NCBI RefSeq assembly: GCF_000517025.1
Contig: NZ_KI912091.1
Location: forward strand, 171,344 to 235,343
Reading direction: 5' to 3'
DNA length: 64,000 nucleotides
Origin: Halonatronum saccharophilum DSM 13868
GTDB taxonomy: Bacteria; Bacillota; Halanaerobiia; Halobacteroidales; Halobacteroidaceae
Positions 1-8,162 of the stretch are shown piece by piece. How positions within the stretch are numbered: the first letter of the stretch is position 1; each line of letters starts with the position of its first letter. Position numbers and translations under genes: made by a program. The notes under the pieces are model-generated. The model was not told the origin of the DNA and made no database searches. It was given only the letters and a program-made list of their open reading frames with translations.

Positions 1-74
1 GGCAAGGGGTTAATGAGAGCAGTGATTATAATGAGACTGTTGAAGCTTTGATTAATATCTTTGCTGGGGAGTGA
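1..74 (+). CDS. fliI: FliI flagellar export ATPase, 3' end only
   Basis: The window opens inside a gene. Reading from base 3 gives 23 codons ending ETVEALINIFAGE and a TGA at 72-74. The short tail, with a hydrophobic heptad-like end, looks like the C-terminus of the flagellar type III export ATPase FliI, and FliI directly precedes FliJ in Firmicutes flagellar operons. The stop lies 7 bases before the fliJ start. The catalytic domain is outside the window, so the call rests mainly on position. Confidence 0.65.
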   Translation, partial: QGVNESSDYNETVEALINIFAGE

Positions 75-81
75 TGGATAA

Positions 82-540
82 TTGAAAAAGTTTAAATTCA
101 GATTACAGACTATCTTAGATTTAAAGAAAAGAGAAGAAGACCTTATACAGAAGGATTTAATTAGGTTGAAAAAAGAAAAAAGCAAGGTAGTGGATCAACT
201 TAATCAATTTAAGGAAGAAAAAAGAAAGTTACAACAAAAGATAGAAGAAGATGAAGGTAAGAGGATTGATTTAAAGTTGGCCCTTAGATCTCGAGAGTAT
301 ATTGAATATTTAAATGGTGAAATAGAAGAGTTGACTATGCAATTAGACTACTGGAAGAAAGAAATAAGTAAATGCAAAGAAAGACTATTAGAAAAAACCA
401 AGGAGAAAAAATCATTTCTTAAGCTTAAAGAGAAGAAGAATGAACAGTATTGGAAAGAGTATCGGGCCAAGGAACAGAAGTTAAATGATGAGTTAGCAAA
501 TAATAAATACATTCGTAAAAATATTTCTTCAAATTTATAA
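82..540 (+). CDS. fliJ: FliJ flagellar export chaperone
   Basis: A 152-residue, almost wholly charged coiled-coil protein (Lys/Glu-rich, no membrane segment), of the usual FliJ length. FliJ is the central stalk-like component of the flagellar type III export ATPase complex; it sits in the FliI hexamer and cycles export chaperones at the FlhA gate. The N-terminus (KKFKFRLQTILDLKKREED) has the typical FliJ pattern. Translation starts at TTG 82, behind a GGGGAG Shine-Dalgarno at 66-71 that lies inside the end of fliI. The next gene follows within 20 bases. Confidence 0.88.
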   Translation: MKKFKFRLQTILDLKKREEDLIQKDLIRLKKEKSKVVDQLNQFKEEKRKLQQKIEEDEGKRIDLKLALRSREYIEYLNGEIEELTMQLDYWKKEISKCKERLLEKTKEKKSFLKLKEKKNEQYWKEYRAKEQKLNDELANNKYIRKNISSNL

Positions 541-556
541 TTTAGGGGGAAGCTCG

Positions 557-1102
557 ATGAAGAAGAAGATAATTGTGGTAATGTCAACCCTAATCTTATT
601 AGCAGTTATAACCTTTCTTATTTTAAATCATTTAGATATATTTACTACACAAGACCTTAAAGATATATCCATATCTAGGGCCAAAGACATTCCCGTATTA
701 GAGAATTATCTAGTCACTATGGATGAAAATAATAGATTAGAAAATGAAGTGATTGAACTTCAAAATTATCTAGAAAAAATCCAAGACCAAAATGAAGAAT
801 TACTTAGAGAGGTTGAGATAAAGAATAGGCAGGTTCTAGAATATCAGGACACTCTTGAAGCTTTAGAGGGGGATTTAAGCCAAGTTTTAACAGATAGAGA
901 AGATTATGAGACTAAAGTTAGTAGATTATCGCAAGTTTATAGGGAGATGGACGAGGAGAGGGCTGCAAGTATTCTAACTGAGTTAGAGATGGATTTAGCA
1001 ATTGATATATTGGCGAGGATGCGTGAAAGGGATGTAGCTAATATATTAGAAGCTATGGAAACAGATGTTGCTGCCCGTATTTCTACTCGATTATCAAATT
1101 AG
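557..1102 (+). CDS. MotE-like membrane protein with MgtE-N-type tail
   Basis: A 181-residue protein with one N-terminal membrane helix (about residues 4-24), a long coiled coil (about 55-115) and a C-terminal region (about 125-178) of short helical repeats (ILTELEMDLAIDILARM, VANILEAMETDVAARI). This matches the MgtE intracellular N-domain fold found in the MotE/YlxF family. These proteins lie between fliJ and fliK in Clostridia and Bacilli. In Helicobacter, MotE is a chaperone for the stator protein MotB. The ATG at 557 has an AGGGGGA ribosome site at 544-550. Its exact job here is inferred from position and architecture. Confidence 0.75.
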   Translation: MKKKIIVVMSTLILLAVITFLILNHLDIFTTQDLKDISISRAKDIPVLENYLVTMDENNRLENEVIELQNYLEKIQDQNEELLREVEIKNRQVLEYQDTLEALEGDLSQVLTDREDYETKVSRLSQVYREMDEERAASILTELEMDLAIDILARMRERDVANILEAMETDVAARISTRLSN

Positions 1103-1117
1103 AAAGGAGGTGAAAAG

Positions 1118-2470
1118 ATGATAAGTGGGTTTAATGGTTTAGATCTGATTCAAAGAAATGATTCCTTTGAGGTGTCAAAGAAGGAAAATGGATTCAAATC
1201 TAAGGATAATAACTTCATTTCATCATTAGAAAGCAGTATGAACAATAAGGTCAGATCTAATGATAATGATGGTGAAAAGGTGGAGCTTAAAGATGTAGAG
1301 AGATTAGAGGAATTGATTAATAAAGATCTATTAGAGCTAAATGATGAAGAATTAGCCGAGTTAATGCAGTTATTAGGAGCATTTTTAGGAGCGTTGGAAG
1401 AAGCTTTAGCTTTACTAGAAAATGGAGAAGCAGGCGAGGGTAAAGAGAAAAATCAATTAGCTGAGGTGTTACTTCGTATAGAAGAAGGTATTGGTGATGA
1501 CTATCTGAAAGCTTTAAGTGAAGGCTTAGAGAGTTTGGAAGAAAAGTTAACTCTTATAGAATCTTCCGTAGGAGAAACAATAAATGATGCTGATCTCAAT
1601 AAGCTTAATCAAATTTATAACGAAGAAGATGAAGGATTTTTAAAAGTTAAAGAGCTACTTGCTGAGGTTAAAGGGGAGATGGAATCTCTTGGTGATAAAC
1701 ATTTAAATAATCATAGAGACCTTTATCAAAGAGCAATCAACCAAAGTGATATAGCCAGACTTAGCAGGGAGAATAAGAATAAAGTAGAGAATGATATAGA
1801 CTTAAAGGATAGTCAGAAGGTTGTAGAGTTAGACGCTAAGATAACAGAAGGTATGCTTTTAGATGAAGAAGTTTCCTCTGAAACTTTAAAGGTAGAAGCC
1901 TTAGAAAGTGAGTCGGAGGGCGAGTTAACTAATGAATTCTTCTCACAGAATATGCAAGATATCTCTTCAATCTCTAATAATGATGAGTTTGAAGTTCTGC
2001 AACAAGTTAATTTCAAAGATGTGATGGAGCAGATAGTAAGTAATGAAGAAATCTTAGCAGCAAAGAATGGCAAAGAAGTTCTTTTACAGCTAGAACCAGA
2101 GAATTTAGGTAAATTAAGAATTAAGATTGGCATTGATGATGGGAATATAACTACTAGGATATTAGCTGAAAGTGGTCAGATTAAAGATCTTCTTGAGTTG
2201 AATTCAAATAGACTAAGAGAATCTTTGGCCCGTACTGGACTTCAAGTTGATGATATTGAGGTTAATCTTGATTTTGAAGGTGGAGCCTTTGCCGATGGTT
2301 TTGATCAAAGGAGAAATAGTCCCTTTTTCAGTAATGGAGAAGGAAGTAATAAAAAGAGAGATTTTGCTTTAAGCTTGGATGAAATTCAAGCACAACTTGA
2401 GGAAGAAAAAGTAGAAGAAGATATAAGACGGGATGACCAAAGTTTAGAACAGGTCGATTATGTTGTATAA
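1118..2470 (+). CDS. fliK: FliK flagellar hook-length control protein
   Basis: A 450-residue protein with a long, acidic, low-complexity N-terminal two-thirds and a conserved C-terminal hook-length domain (about residues 320-392; LQLEPENLGKLRIKIG, then LLELNSNRLRESL). FliK is exported during hook growth and acts as a molecular ruler; its C-terminal domain contacts FlhB to switch export from hook to filament subunits. The AAAGGAGGTG ribosome site lies just before ATG 1118. It is directly followed by flgD and flgE, the hook cap and hook genes whose polymer it measures. Confidence 0.9.
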   Translation: MISGFNGLDLIQRNDSFEVSKKENGFKSKDNNFISSLESSMNNKVRSNDNDGEKVELKDVERLEELINKDLLELNDEELAELMQLLGAFLGALEEALALLENGEAGEGKEKNQLAEVLLRIEEGIGDDYLKALSEGLESLEEKLTLIESSVGETINDADLNKLNQIYNEEDEGFLKVKELLAEVKGEMESLGDKHLNNHRDLYQRAINQSDIARLSRENKNKVENDIDLKDSQKVVELDAKITEGMLLDEEVSSETLKVEALESESEGELTNEFFSQNMQDISSISNNDEFEVLQQVNFKDVMEQIVSNEEILAAKNGKEVLLQLEPENLGKLRIKIGIDDGNITTRILAESGQIKDLLELNSNRLRESLARTGLQVDDIEVNLDFEGGAFADGFDQRRNSPFFSNGEGSNKKRDFALSLDEIQAQLEEEKVEEDIRRDDQSLEQVDYVV

Positions 2471-2484
2471 AAGGGGGTTAAAAG

Positions 2485-2901
2485 ATGAATGGTACTGACA
2501 GTATTGGTGCTAGTTCAAGTACTAATAATAATGAAAATAAAGTTAATAAGTCCAATGATGCAATGGGTAAAGATGAGTTTTTAAAACTATTGATGACTCA
2601 ATTGAAATACCAAGATCCTTTAGAGCCTATGGATGATAAAGAGTTTATTGCACAGATGGCTCAATTTAGTTCTTTAGAACAGATGCAGAACCTAAATTCG
2701 ACAATGAGTGACTTTGTAAGATATCAAAGTTTATCTCAGGTAAGTAATTTTGTCGGCAAAGAGGTTGCTGTTTTAAACTCTAGTACAGGGGAAAATGTAG
2801 TTGGAGAGGTAGAAAGGGTTATAGTGTCTGATGAAGGTCATAAGGTTGTTGTAGAAGGTGAGGAGTATCCACTAATTAATATTCAGGAGGTATTGAGTTG
2901 A
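2485..2901 (+). CDS. flgD: FlgD flagellar hook cap protein (short form)
   Basis: 138 residues. The N-terminal export/assembly region contains the FlgD hallmark KDEFLKLLMTQLKYQDP followed by a QMAQFSSLEQMQNLN segment. FlgD caps the growing hook and is needed for FlgE polymerisation. It is the short Firmicutes form and lacks the Ig-like/FnIII C-terminal domains of the enterobacterial protein; only a small beta-rich tail (about 88-138) remains. ATG 2485 has an AAAAGGGGG ribosome site. It precedes the TIGR02530-type gene by 20 bases. Confidence 0.92.
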   Translation: MNGTDSIGASSSTNNNENKVNKSNDAMGKDEFLKLLMTQLKYQDPLEPMDDKEFIAQMAQFSSLEQMQNLNSTMSDFVRYQSLSQVSNFVGKEVAVLNSSTGENVVGEVERVIVSDEGHKVVVEGEEYPLINIQEVLS

Positions 2902-2921
2902 TTTAAAAGGGGGTGTTTGAC

Positions 2922-3302
2922 ATGAATAGGATATACTCTAATCGAATATTAAACCCACCCCAGGGGATTAATAAAGGAAAAACGATTAAAAAAGGGAAAA
3001 TACCAAACTTTGAAGAAACCTTAAAAGAGAAGATGAAAGATAAAGATACTTTGAAGTTCTCCAAGCACGCTTCTAAGCGTTTAGAGTCTAGGGATATAGA
3101 TTTTAAAGAAGACGATCTCAAGAAATTAGAAGAAGCTGTAAATAAAGCTAAGGGTAAAGGGGTAAAAGAGTCTCTAGTTTTATTGAACAATAATGCTTAT
3201 ATTGTAAGTGTTAAGAATCAAACTGTAATTACAGCTATGGGTAAAGGTAGTATGGAAGATAACCTATTTACTAATATAGATAGTGCTATTATAATTAAGT
3301 AA
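2922..3302 (+). CDS. flagellar operon protein, TIGR02530-like
   Basis: A 126-residue basic protein. The conserved part runs from about residue 45 (KFSKHASKRLESRDIDF) to the C-terminus (NAYIVSVKNQTVITAM). This pattern is that of the small flagellar operon protein family TIGR02530 found between flgD and flgE in Clostridia; its function is not established. I chose ATG 2922 because AAAAGGGGG at 2905-2913 sits 8 bases upstream; a GTG at 2913 would overlap that ribosome site. The stop codon is part of a hairpin in the following leader. Confidence 0.8.
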   Translation: MNRIYSNRILNPPQGINKGKTIKKGKIPNFEETLKEKMKDKDTLKFSKHASKRLESRDIDFKEDDLKKLEEAVNKAKGKGVKESLVLLNNNAYIVSVKNQTVITAMGKGSMEDNLFTNIDSAIIIK

Positions 3303-3352
3303 CTGGACCCGTAAGGGGGGTTACAAGTCGCTAAATGACAGAAGCGACTAAA
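3298..3352 (+). promoter_or_regulatory. two small hairpins upstream of flgE
   Basis: Two dyads follow each other. The first (3298-3325) pairs GTAAC with GTTAC and CCC with GGG around a GTAA (GNRA-type) tetraloop. The second (3328-3351) pairs AGTCGCT with AGCGACT around a 9-base loop. There is no T-run, so this is not an obvious terminator. It could be an mRNA processing or stability element, or part of an RNA regulator. I do not recognise a riboswitch class. Confidence 0.35.
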
Positions 3353-3360
3353 GAGCAGTT

Positions 3361-3449
3361 TACAGTTGAAAATTGAGAATTGACAGTTATAAAAAGCTCA
3401 TATTTATTTAGACTTTAACTATCAATTATCAACTATCAATTATCAATTA
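3361..3449. repeat. heptad-arm palindrome A (AATTGAN type)
   Basis: Left arm 3361-3395 is built of AGTTGAA, AATTGAG, AATTGAC units. Right arm 3413-3449, read on the other strand, is AATTGAT, AATTGAT, AGTTGAT, AATTGAT. The arms can pair imperfectly around a 17-base AT-rich centre. The left arm creates a perfect TTGACA (3380-3385), but no good -10 box lies 16-18 bases further on. It belongs to the intergenic repeat family also found near 24.2, 30.6, 33.1, 35.5, 50.2 and 57.3 kb. Confidence 0.7.
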
Positions 3450-3472
3450 AAATACGAGGAGGTTTATTATAT

Positions 3473-4807
3473 ATGTTACGTTCAATGTTTACTGGTGTTT
3501 CAGGCATGAGATCTCATATGGATAAAATGGATGTAATCAGTAACAATATTGCCAATGTAAATACAACAGGATTTAAAGGAAGCCGTGCTACCTTTAAGAC
3601 TACGTTAAGTCAAACAATGCAAGGAGCTTCTGCGCCCCAAGATGGAAGAGGAGGTACTAATCCACAACAGGTTGGTTTAGGTGTTTCTTTAGGAAGTGTA
3701 GATAAGAATATGACTCAAGGTGCTCCACAATCTACTGGTATAAATACTGATTTAGCAATAGACGGAAATGGATTTTTTGTTGTAAATAGTGGAACTGAGC
3801 AAGTTTATACTAGAGCAGGTTCTACAGGTTTTGATAGAGATGGATACATGGTCAATACAAGTAATGGATATAGAATGAAAGGCTGGGTAGCTGATGATAA
3901 TGGCAATATTGATACCAATGGATCTTTAGAGGATATAACTTTGCGGCAATCTATGGAAGCTCTAGCTACTGATGAGGTTAATTATGATGCTAATTTGAGC
4001 GCTGATAGTCAAGTTGTAAATTTAGATGAGTGGGATGAATTTGATACTAATAATATTGATGAGTTACTGAATCATGAACTAGGAGAAGAAGGCAACCAGG
4101 ATGCAGATGATGAATATAATGAGATTATGAGAGACTTTCAAAATTCTATTCATAATACGACCATCGATGTTTATGATTCTCAAGGTAAAAGACATAATAT
4201 CAATGTAGCATTTGTAAAGACAGGAACAAATGAATGGCAGACATTTACTAAGTTTGAAGACGGGGATTATGAAGAGGCAAATGAAGTTCAATTTAACGAA
4301 GATGGCATTATTGAGAGTGGCGATACCTTTACATTGAATCAGGAGATAGAGGGGGTAGATGATTTATCTATTGAGTTGGATTTTAGCAGTATAACTCAAT
4401 TTGCTGGTGTAAATAGTGTCAAGGTAGATACTCTAAACGGCTATCAGGCAGGGTCATTCCAGAGTTTTGATGTGGATAACTCAGGTATCATTACAGGTTA
4501 TTACGATAATGGTCAAAGGCAGACTTTAGGAAGAGTAGCAATTGCTTCTTTTAATAATCCTGGTGGTCTTTCAGAAGTGGGAGATACCCTGTTTAGAGAG
4601 TCTAACAACTCTGGGATAGCAAATATTGATGGACCAGGGGCAGGAGGGCGTGGAGTTTTAATGGCTGGTACTTTAGAGATGTCAAATGTAGATATGGCAG
4701 CTGAATTTACTGAAATGATTACAACTCAACGTGGTTTCCAGGGGAATTCTCGAACTATCTCTACTTCTGATGAGCTTTTACAAGAGTTGGTTAATTTAAA
4801 GAGGTAA
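3473..4807 (+). CDS. flgE: FlgE flagellar hook protein
   Basis: 444 residues with the classic axial-protein ends. The N-terminus is MLRSMFTGVSGMRSH...ISNNIANVNTTGFK; the C-terminal coiled-coil segment is VDMAAEFTEMITTQRGFQ...LVNLKR. Between them lies a variable D1/D2 region (DLAIDGNGFFVV). FlgE polymerises into the flexible hook outside the cell, exported through the FlhA/FlhB gate and measured by FliK. The start at 3473 has GAGGAGG at 3456-3462. The gene is bracketed by a non-coding leader and a downstream hairpin, so its mRNA level may be set separately from its neighbours. Confidence 0.95.
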   Translation: MLRSMFTGVSGMRSHMDKMDVISNNIANVNTTGFKGSRATFKTTLSQTMQGASAPQDGRGGTNPQQVGLGVSLGSVDKNMTQGAPQSTGINTDLAIDGNGFFVVNSGTEQVYTRAGSTGFDRDGYMVNTSNGYRMKGWVADDNGNIDTNGSLEDITLRQSMEALATDEVNYDANLSADSQVVNLDEWDEFDTNNIDELLNHELGEEGNQDADDEYNEIMRDFQNSIHNTTIDVYDSQGKRHNINVAFVKTGTNEWQTFTKFEDGDYEEANEVQFNEDGIIESGDTFTLNQEIEGVDDLSIELDFSSITQFAGVNSVKVDTLNGYQAGSFQSFDVDNSGIITGYYDNGQRQTLGRVAIASFNNPGGLSEVGDTLFRESNNSGIANIDGPGAGGRGVLMAGTLEMSNVDMAAEFTEMITTQRGFQGNSRTISTSDELLQELVNLKR

Positions 4808-4814
4808 TTAACTA

Positions 4815-4844
4815 AACTAAGGGGAGGAATTCCTCTCCTTAGTT
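4815..4844 (+). terminator. hairpin after flgE
   Basis: A 30-base near-perfect palindrome, AACTAAGGGGAGGAAT paired with its complement, with one G-T wobble. It begins 8 bases after the flgE stop. There is no T-run on the + strand, so it may be a weak or partial terminator or a 3'-end stabiliser for the abundant hook mRNA, with read-through into swrD and motA. Confidence 0.55.
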
Positions 4845-4902
4845 AACATAACTTTAAATATAGGATTTATAGAATATTATACTTAAAATTAAAGGTTAGG
4901 AA

Positions 4903-5103
4903 GTGGTTGCTATTATAAAGGTAACTCGGTTTAATGGCCCAGAGTTTGTTGTTAATGCAGATTTAATAGAGACCATTGAGGCTACTCCTGATACTGTTAT
5001 ACAACTAACTTCTAAGAGAAGGTTAGTTGTTCAAGAGGATGTAGAAGAGGTTATTAGAAAGGTTATAGAATATAAGAAAAATATAGGTTTTAATTTAGAA
5101 TAA
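4903..5103 (+). CDS. swrD: SwrD/FlbD family small flagellar protein
   Basis: 66 residues. The compact pattern VTRFNGPEFVVNADLIETIE, then TPDTVIQLTSKRRLVVQE and VIRKVIEYK, is the FlbD family found between flgE and motA. In Bacillus subtilis the homologue SwrD (YlzI) raises flagellar motor power for swarming. The protein is soluble and has no membrane segment. The start is GTG 4903, with a modest AAAGG site at 4891-4895; TTG 4906 is an alternative. motA follows 15 bases after the stop, in keeping with a stator-related role. Confidence 0.85.
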   Translation: MVAIIKVTRFNGPEFVVNADLIETIEATPDTVIQLTSKRRLVVQEDVEEVIRKVIEYKKNIGFNLE

Positions 5104-5118
5104 AAGTGGGGTGATATA

Positions 5119-5916
5119 ATGGATTTAGCATCGATTGTTGGTCTCTTTTTAGGAATTACATTAGTTATTATGGGAATGTTTATGCAAGGGAATATTTTGA
5201 TGTTCCTAGATGTACCCTCTATTTTTATTGTGTTAGGGGGAACCTTAGGGGGGGTAATATTAGCTTATTCTTTTAAGCAGTTACGGAGTGCTATTAAAGG
5301 TTTGAAGATAATATTTTCTCAGACAAATGATGAGGCCGGGGATATTATTTCTATATTAGTAAGCTTTGCAGAAAAAGCAAGAAGAGAAGGTCTCTTAGCT
5401 TTAGAGGAAGAAGCATATGATCTAGATGATGAGTTTTTAAAGAAGGGTGTTCAGTTAGTAGTAGATGGTACCGACCCTCAATTGGTTAAGAGTATCCTAG
5501 AGACAGAATTGACCTTCTTAGAAGAGCGTCATTCTCTTAATAGAGGGGTATTTTCAAAAGGTGCAGAATTAGCACCAGCCTTTGGTATGATTGGTACTTT
5601 GATTGGTTTGATAGGTATGTTGGCCCAATTAGATGATCCAACACAGTTAGGGGGAGGAATGTCAACTGCTTTGATTACAACTCTTTATGGTGCTTTGTTG
5701 GCCAATGTTGTGTTCATACCTTTAGCAGAAAAATTAAGGATAAAGAGTGAAGAAGAGATATTGAGTAAGGAGGTAATGATAGAAGGGATTTTATCCATTC
5801 AGGCAGGAGAAAATCCAAGGATTGTAGAAGAGAAACTAAAAGCCTTCCTATCTCCTAGTTCAAGAAGTGAGGTAAGTGAAGAAGGAGGGGCGGTGGCAAG
5901 AGATGTCGCGGGATAG
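5119..5916 (+). CDS. motA: MotA flagellar stator protein
   Basis: 265 residues and four membrane helices: two near the N-terminus (residues about 4-48) and two after a cytoplasmic loop, including APAFGMIGTLIGLIGML with the conserved proline. With MotB it forms the ion-conducting stator that drives rotation; the acidic/basic loop contacts FliG. The ATG at 5119 has a GTGGGGTG ribosome site. The coding end overlaps motB by 14 bases. Whether the stator uses protons or sodium cannot be read reliably from this sequence; sodium is plausible if the host is halophilic. Confidence 0.93.
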   Translation: MDLASIVGLFLGITLVIMGMFMQGNILMFLDVPSIFIVLGGTLGGVILAYSFKQLRSAIKGLKIIFSQTNDEAGDIISILVSFAEKARREGLLALEEEAYDLDDEFLKKGVQLVVDGTDPQLVKSILETELTFLEERHSLNRGVFSKGAELAPAFGMIGTLIGLIGMLAQLDDPTQLGGGMSTALITTLYGALLANVVFIPLAEKLRIKSEEEILSKEVMIEGILSIQAGENPRIVEEKLKAFLSPSSRSEVSEEGGAVARDVAG

Positions 5917-6631
5917 AAAGAAGAAGAAAGACGAAGGAAGCAATGCTGATTGGATGACTACCTATGGAGATATGATGACTCTATTATTAGCCTTTTTTGT
6001 CCTTCTTTATTCTTTTTCAAGTATAGATGCAAGTAAGTTTCAAATGGTAATGGATGGTTTGCAAGGTAAGTTAGGTGTTTTACCTGGAGGAAGGACTGTA
6101 ACTAGAGCTGAGCTGATTGAGATGGGTCTTGACTCTAGCAGCCCTAGTAATAGACAGTTTAATGAACTTAATAATAAAATAAATCAATATATAGAATTAG
6201 AAGGTTTAGAAGAACAGATTTCTGTAGAAGAGGATGATAAAGGTTTAGTAATTCGCTTTAGCGGGAAGGTGTTATTTGGTTTAGGAAGTTCCCAAATTAA
6301 AGATAATGCTAAACCGGTATTAAGTATGATATCTGGTCTTATAAAGAGTCTTCCAAATGATGTAGCAGTTGAAGGTCATACAGATAATTGGCCGATAAAC
6401 AGTTCTAGGTACCCATCAAATTGGGAGTTATCGACAGCTAGAGCAACGAATGTAGTTAGATATTTTATTGAAGAGAACAATATTAATCCAAGTAGGTTAT
6501 CTGCCGCAGGATATTCTGAGTATAGACCAATCAGGGCCAACGATACATCTCAAAATAGGGCTTTAAATCGTCGAGTCGATGTTATTGTTCTAAGAATGGA
6601 TGAAGAGGAGGATTATTATAATGAGTGGTGA
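5903..6631 (+). CDS. motB: MotB flagellar stator protein
   Basis: 242 residues. A short basic N-terminus leads into one membrane helix with the ion-binding aspartate D23 in YGDMMTLLLAFFVLLYSF. The OmpA-like peptidoglycan-binding domain (about residues 110-235) includes VEGHTDNWPINS, WELSTARA and NRALNRRVDV. It anchors the MotA/B stator to the wall. I chose ATG 5903 because an upstream GTG (5876) has poor ribosome-site spacing, whereas AAGGAGGGG at 5882-5890 serves 5903, though at a longish 12-base distance. It overlaps motA and fliL, which suggests translational coupling. Confidence 0.92.
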   Translation: MSRDRKKKKDEGSNADWMTTYGDMMTLLLAFFVLLYSFSSIDASKFQMVMDGLQGKLGVLPGGRTVTRAELIEMGLDSSSPSNRQFNELNNKINQYIELEGLEEQISVEEDDKGLVIRFSGKVLFGLGSSQIKDNAKPVLSMISGLIKSLPNDVAVEGHTDNWPINSSRYPSNWELSTARATNVVRYFIEENNINPSRLSAAGYSEYRPIRANDTSQNRALNRRVDVIVLRMDEEEDYYNEW

Positions 6632-7070
6632 AAAAGGTAATTTGAACCTTACGATAATAATAGCAGTAGTTTTATCTGTTTTATTGGCAACTGGATCATC
6701 ATATTTTATGTTTAGCCGATTAGTGGATACAGATAATGCAGGTACAACTAATGTAAATAGTGAAAATAGAGAGTTGGGGCCAACTACAGATATAGGTGAT
6801 TTTTTAGTTAACCTAGATGGGGGAAGAAGGTTTGTTAGAGTTAGTATGGTTTTAGAAGTTAATAATAGCAGGGTTACTAGAGAGGTAGATGAGAGAACCC
6901 CACAGATTAGAGATTTAATTATTTCTGTTTTAAGGAGTAAGAGTCACGATGAGGTTATTACTGAAGGTGGAAGTAGAACCTTAAGAACAGAAATTATGAA
7001 TAAGATTAACGAGAGGTTAATCGAAGGTCAGATAACAAATGTATTTTTCACAGAATTTGTAATTCAGTAA
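6621..7070 (+). CDS. fliL: FliL flagellar basal-body-associated protein
   Basis: 149 residues with one N-terminal membrane helix (about residues 10-31) and a periplasm-like domain containing GDFLVNLDGGRRFVRVSMVL and ending ITNVFFTEFVIQ, the standard FliL signature. FliL surrounds the stator and helps keep it engaged. ATG 6621 has AGGAGG at 6606-6611 and overlaps the last 11 bases of motB; an in-frame ATG at 6600 lacks a ribosome site. This is the last gene before a gap with a candidate promoter. Confidence 0.9.
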   Translation: MSGEKGNLNLTIIIAVVLSVLLATGSSYFMFSRLVDTDNAGTTNVNSENRELGPTTDIGDFLVNLDGGRRFVRVSMVLEVNNSRVTREVDERTPQIRDLIISVLRSKSHDEVITEGGSRTLRTEIMNKINERLIEGQITNVFFTEFVIQ

Positions 7071-7073
7071 AAG

Positions 7074-7102
7074 TTTAAAAATTTGAATAAATAATATATA
7101 AT
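7074..7102 (+). promoter_or_regulatory. candidate internal promoter before fliM
   Basis: TTTAAA (7074-7079), a 17-base spacer and TATAAT (7097-7102) lie in the 81-base fliL-fliM gap, which is long for this operon. The -10 is perfect and the -35 matches three of six. The region is very AT-rich, so chance is a real alternative. Confidence 0.35.
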
Positions 7103-7151
7103 TATTAGTAGATTGAATTATTTTTTCTTTAAATTAGGCAGGGGGCATAAT

Positions 7152-8162
7152 ATGTCATCAAATAGAGTTTTATCTCAAAATGAAATAGACTCTTTGCTAG
7201 ATGATCTAACATCAGGGAAGTTAGAGGCTGATGAATTACAGAGTGAAAGCGAAGGGGTAGTAGAGGTTTATGATTTTAAGCATCCTAATAAATTATCCAA
7301 AGATCAGTTAAGGACTTTAAGGATGGTATATGAAGGCTTTGCTAGACTTTTAAGTACTGCTATCTCAACTCAGTTAAGGAGTGTAGTAAAGGTTGAGCTT
7401 AAATCAATTGAGCAGTTATCTTATGAAGAGTTTACTAGCTCTTTACCACAACCAACGATAATGTCTGTATGTGATTTCTATCCTTTACATGGAGAATTTA
7501 TTATTGAGATTAACCCTAAGATAGGATATGCTATTATTGAAAGACTTTTTGGTGGTGATTCTGTAAATTCTATTGGAGTAGTAAGAGAGTTTACAGATAT
7601 TGAAGAGGTTGTCTTAAAAAAGATCAACAAACTAATTCTAGGTAGTTTTAGTGAAGCTTGGGAGAATGTTGTAGACTTAAGACCTAGACTCAAGGAATTA
7701 GAGTCTAACCCTCAATTTACACAAATAGTTCCTAATAATGATATGGTAATCTTGGCTACTTTTGAGACAGGAGTTGGAGAGGTTGATGGTCTAATTAATA
7801 TTAGTATACCTTATATCGTGTTAGAGCCTATAGTATCTAAGTTGAGTGCTCAATATTGGTTCTCTACTACTAGGGGAGACTCTGCGGCGGAGAGTTTGAA
7901 TAAATTAAAGAAGAGGCTAGGTAAGGCCAAATTGCCAATAGAAGCTTATTTAGGTAACGCTAATATAAGCGTAGGACAATTACTAGAATTGGCCGTAGGT
8001 GATGTAATAAAGTTAGATAAGAAGAACGATGATGATTTGAACTTATATATCAATAATAAAAGTAAATTTTTAGTTAAACCAGGGAAAAAGGGAAGTAAGC
8101 TAGCAGTAGAAATTACTTCGGCTATTTCTGAAGAGGAGTGGGAGGAGGAAGACAATGAGTGA
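7152..8162 (+). CDS. fliM: FliM flagellar switch protein
   Basis: 336 residues. The N-terminal CheY-P docking peptide is [13 protein letters not shown] (residues 7-19). The middle CheC-like domain carries the FliM hallmark ([22 protein letters not shown] in two parts). The C-terminal SpoA/FliN-like domain runs from about 255 to 325. FliM forms the C-ring with FliG and FliN/FliY and reverses rotation on CheY-P binding. ATG 7152 has AGGCAGGGGG at 7136-7145; an upstream TTG at 7113 lacks one. It overlaps fliY by 8 bases. Confidence 0.95.
   Translation: MSSNRVLSQNEIDSLLDDLTSGKLEADELQSESEGVVEVYDFKHPNKLSKDQLRTLRMVYEGFARLLSTAISTQLRSVVKVELKSIEQLSYEEFTSSLPQPTIMSVCDFYPLHGEFIIEINPKIGYAIIERLFGGDSVNSIGVVREFTDIEEVVLKKINKLILGSFSEAWENVVDLRPRLKELESNPQFTQIVPNNDMVILATFETGVGEVDGLINISIPYIVLEPIVSKLSAQYWFSTTRGDSAAESLNKLKKRLGKAKLPIEAYLGNANISVGQLLELAVGDVIKLDKKNDDDLNLYINNKSKFLVKPGKKGSKLAVEITSAISEEEWEEEDNE

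Noticed and set aside
3298..3352. c-di-GMP or other known riboswitch before flgE
   Set aside because: The GNRA loop suggested it, but none of the conserved core sequences of the c-di-GMP-I class can be placed, and no receptor stem or expression platform is visible.
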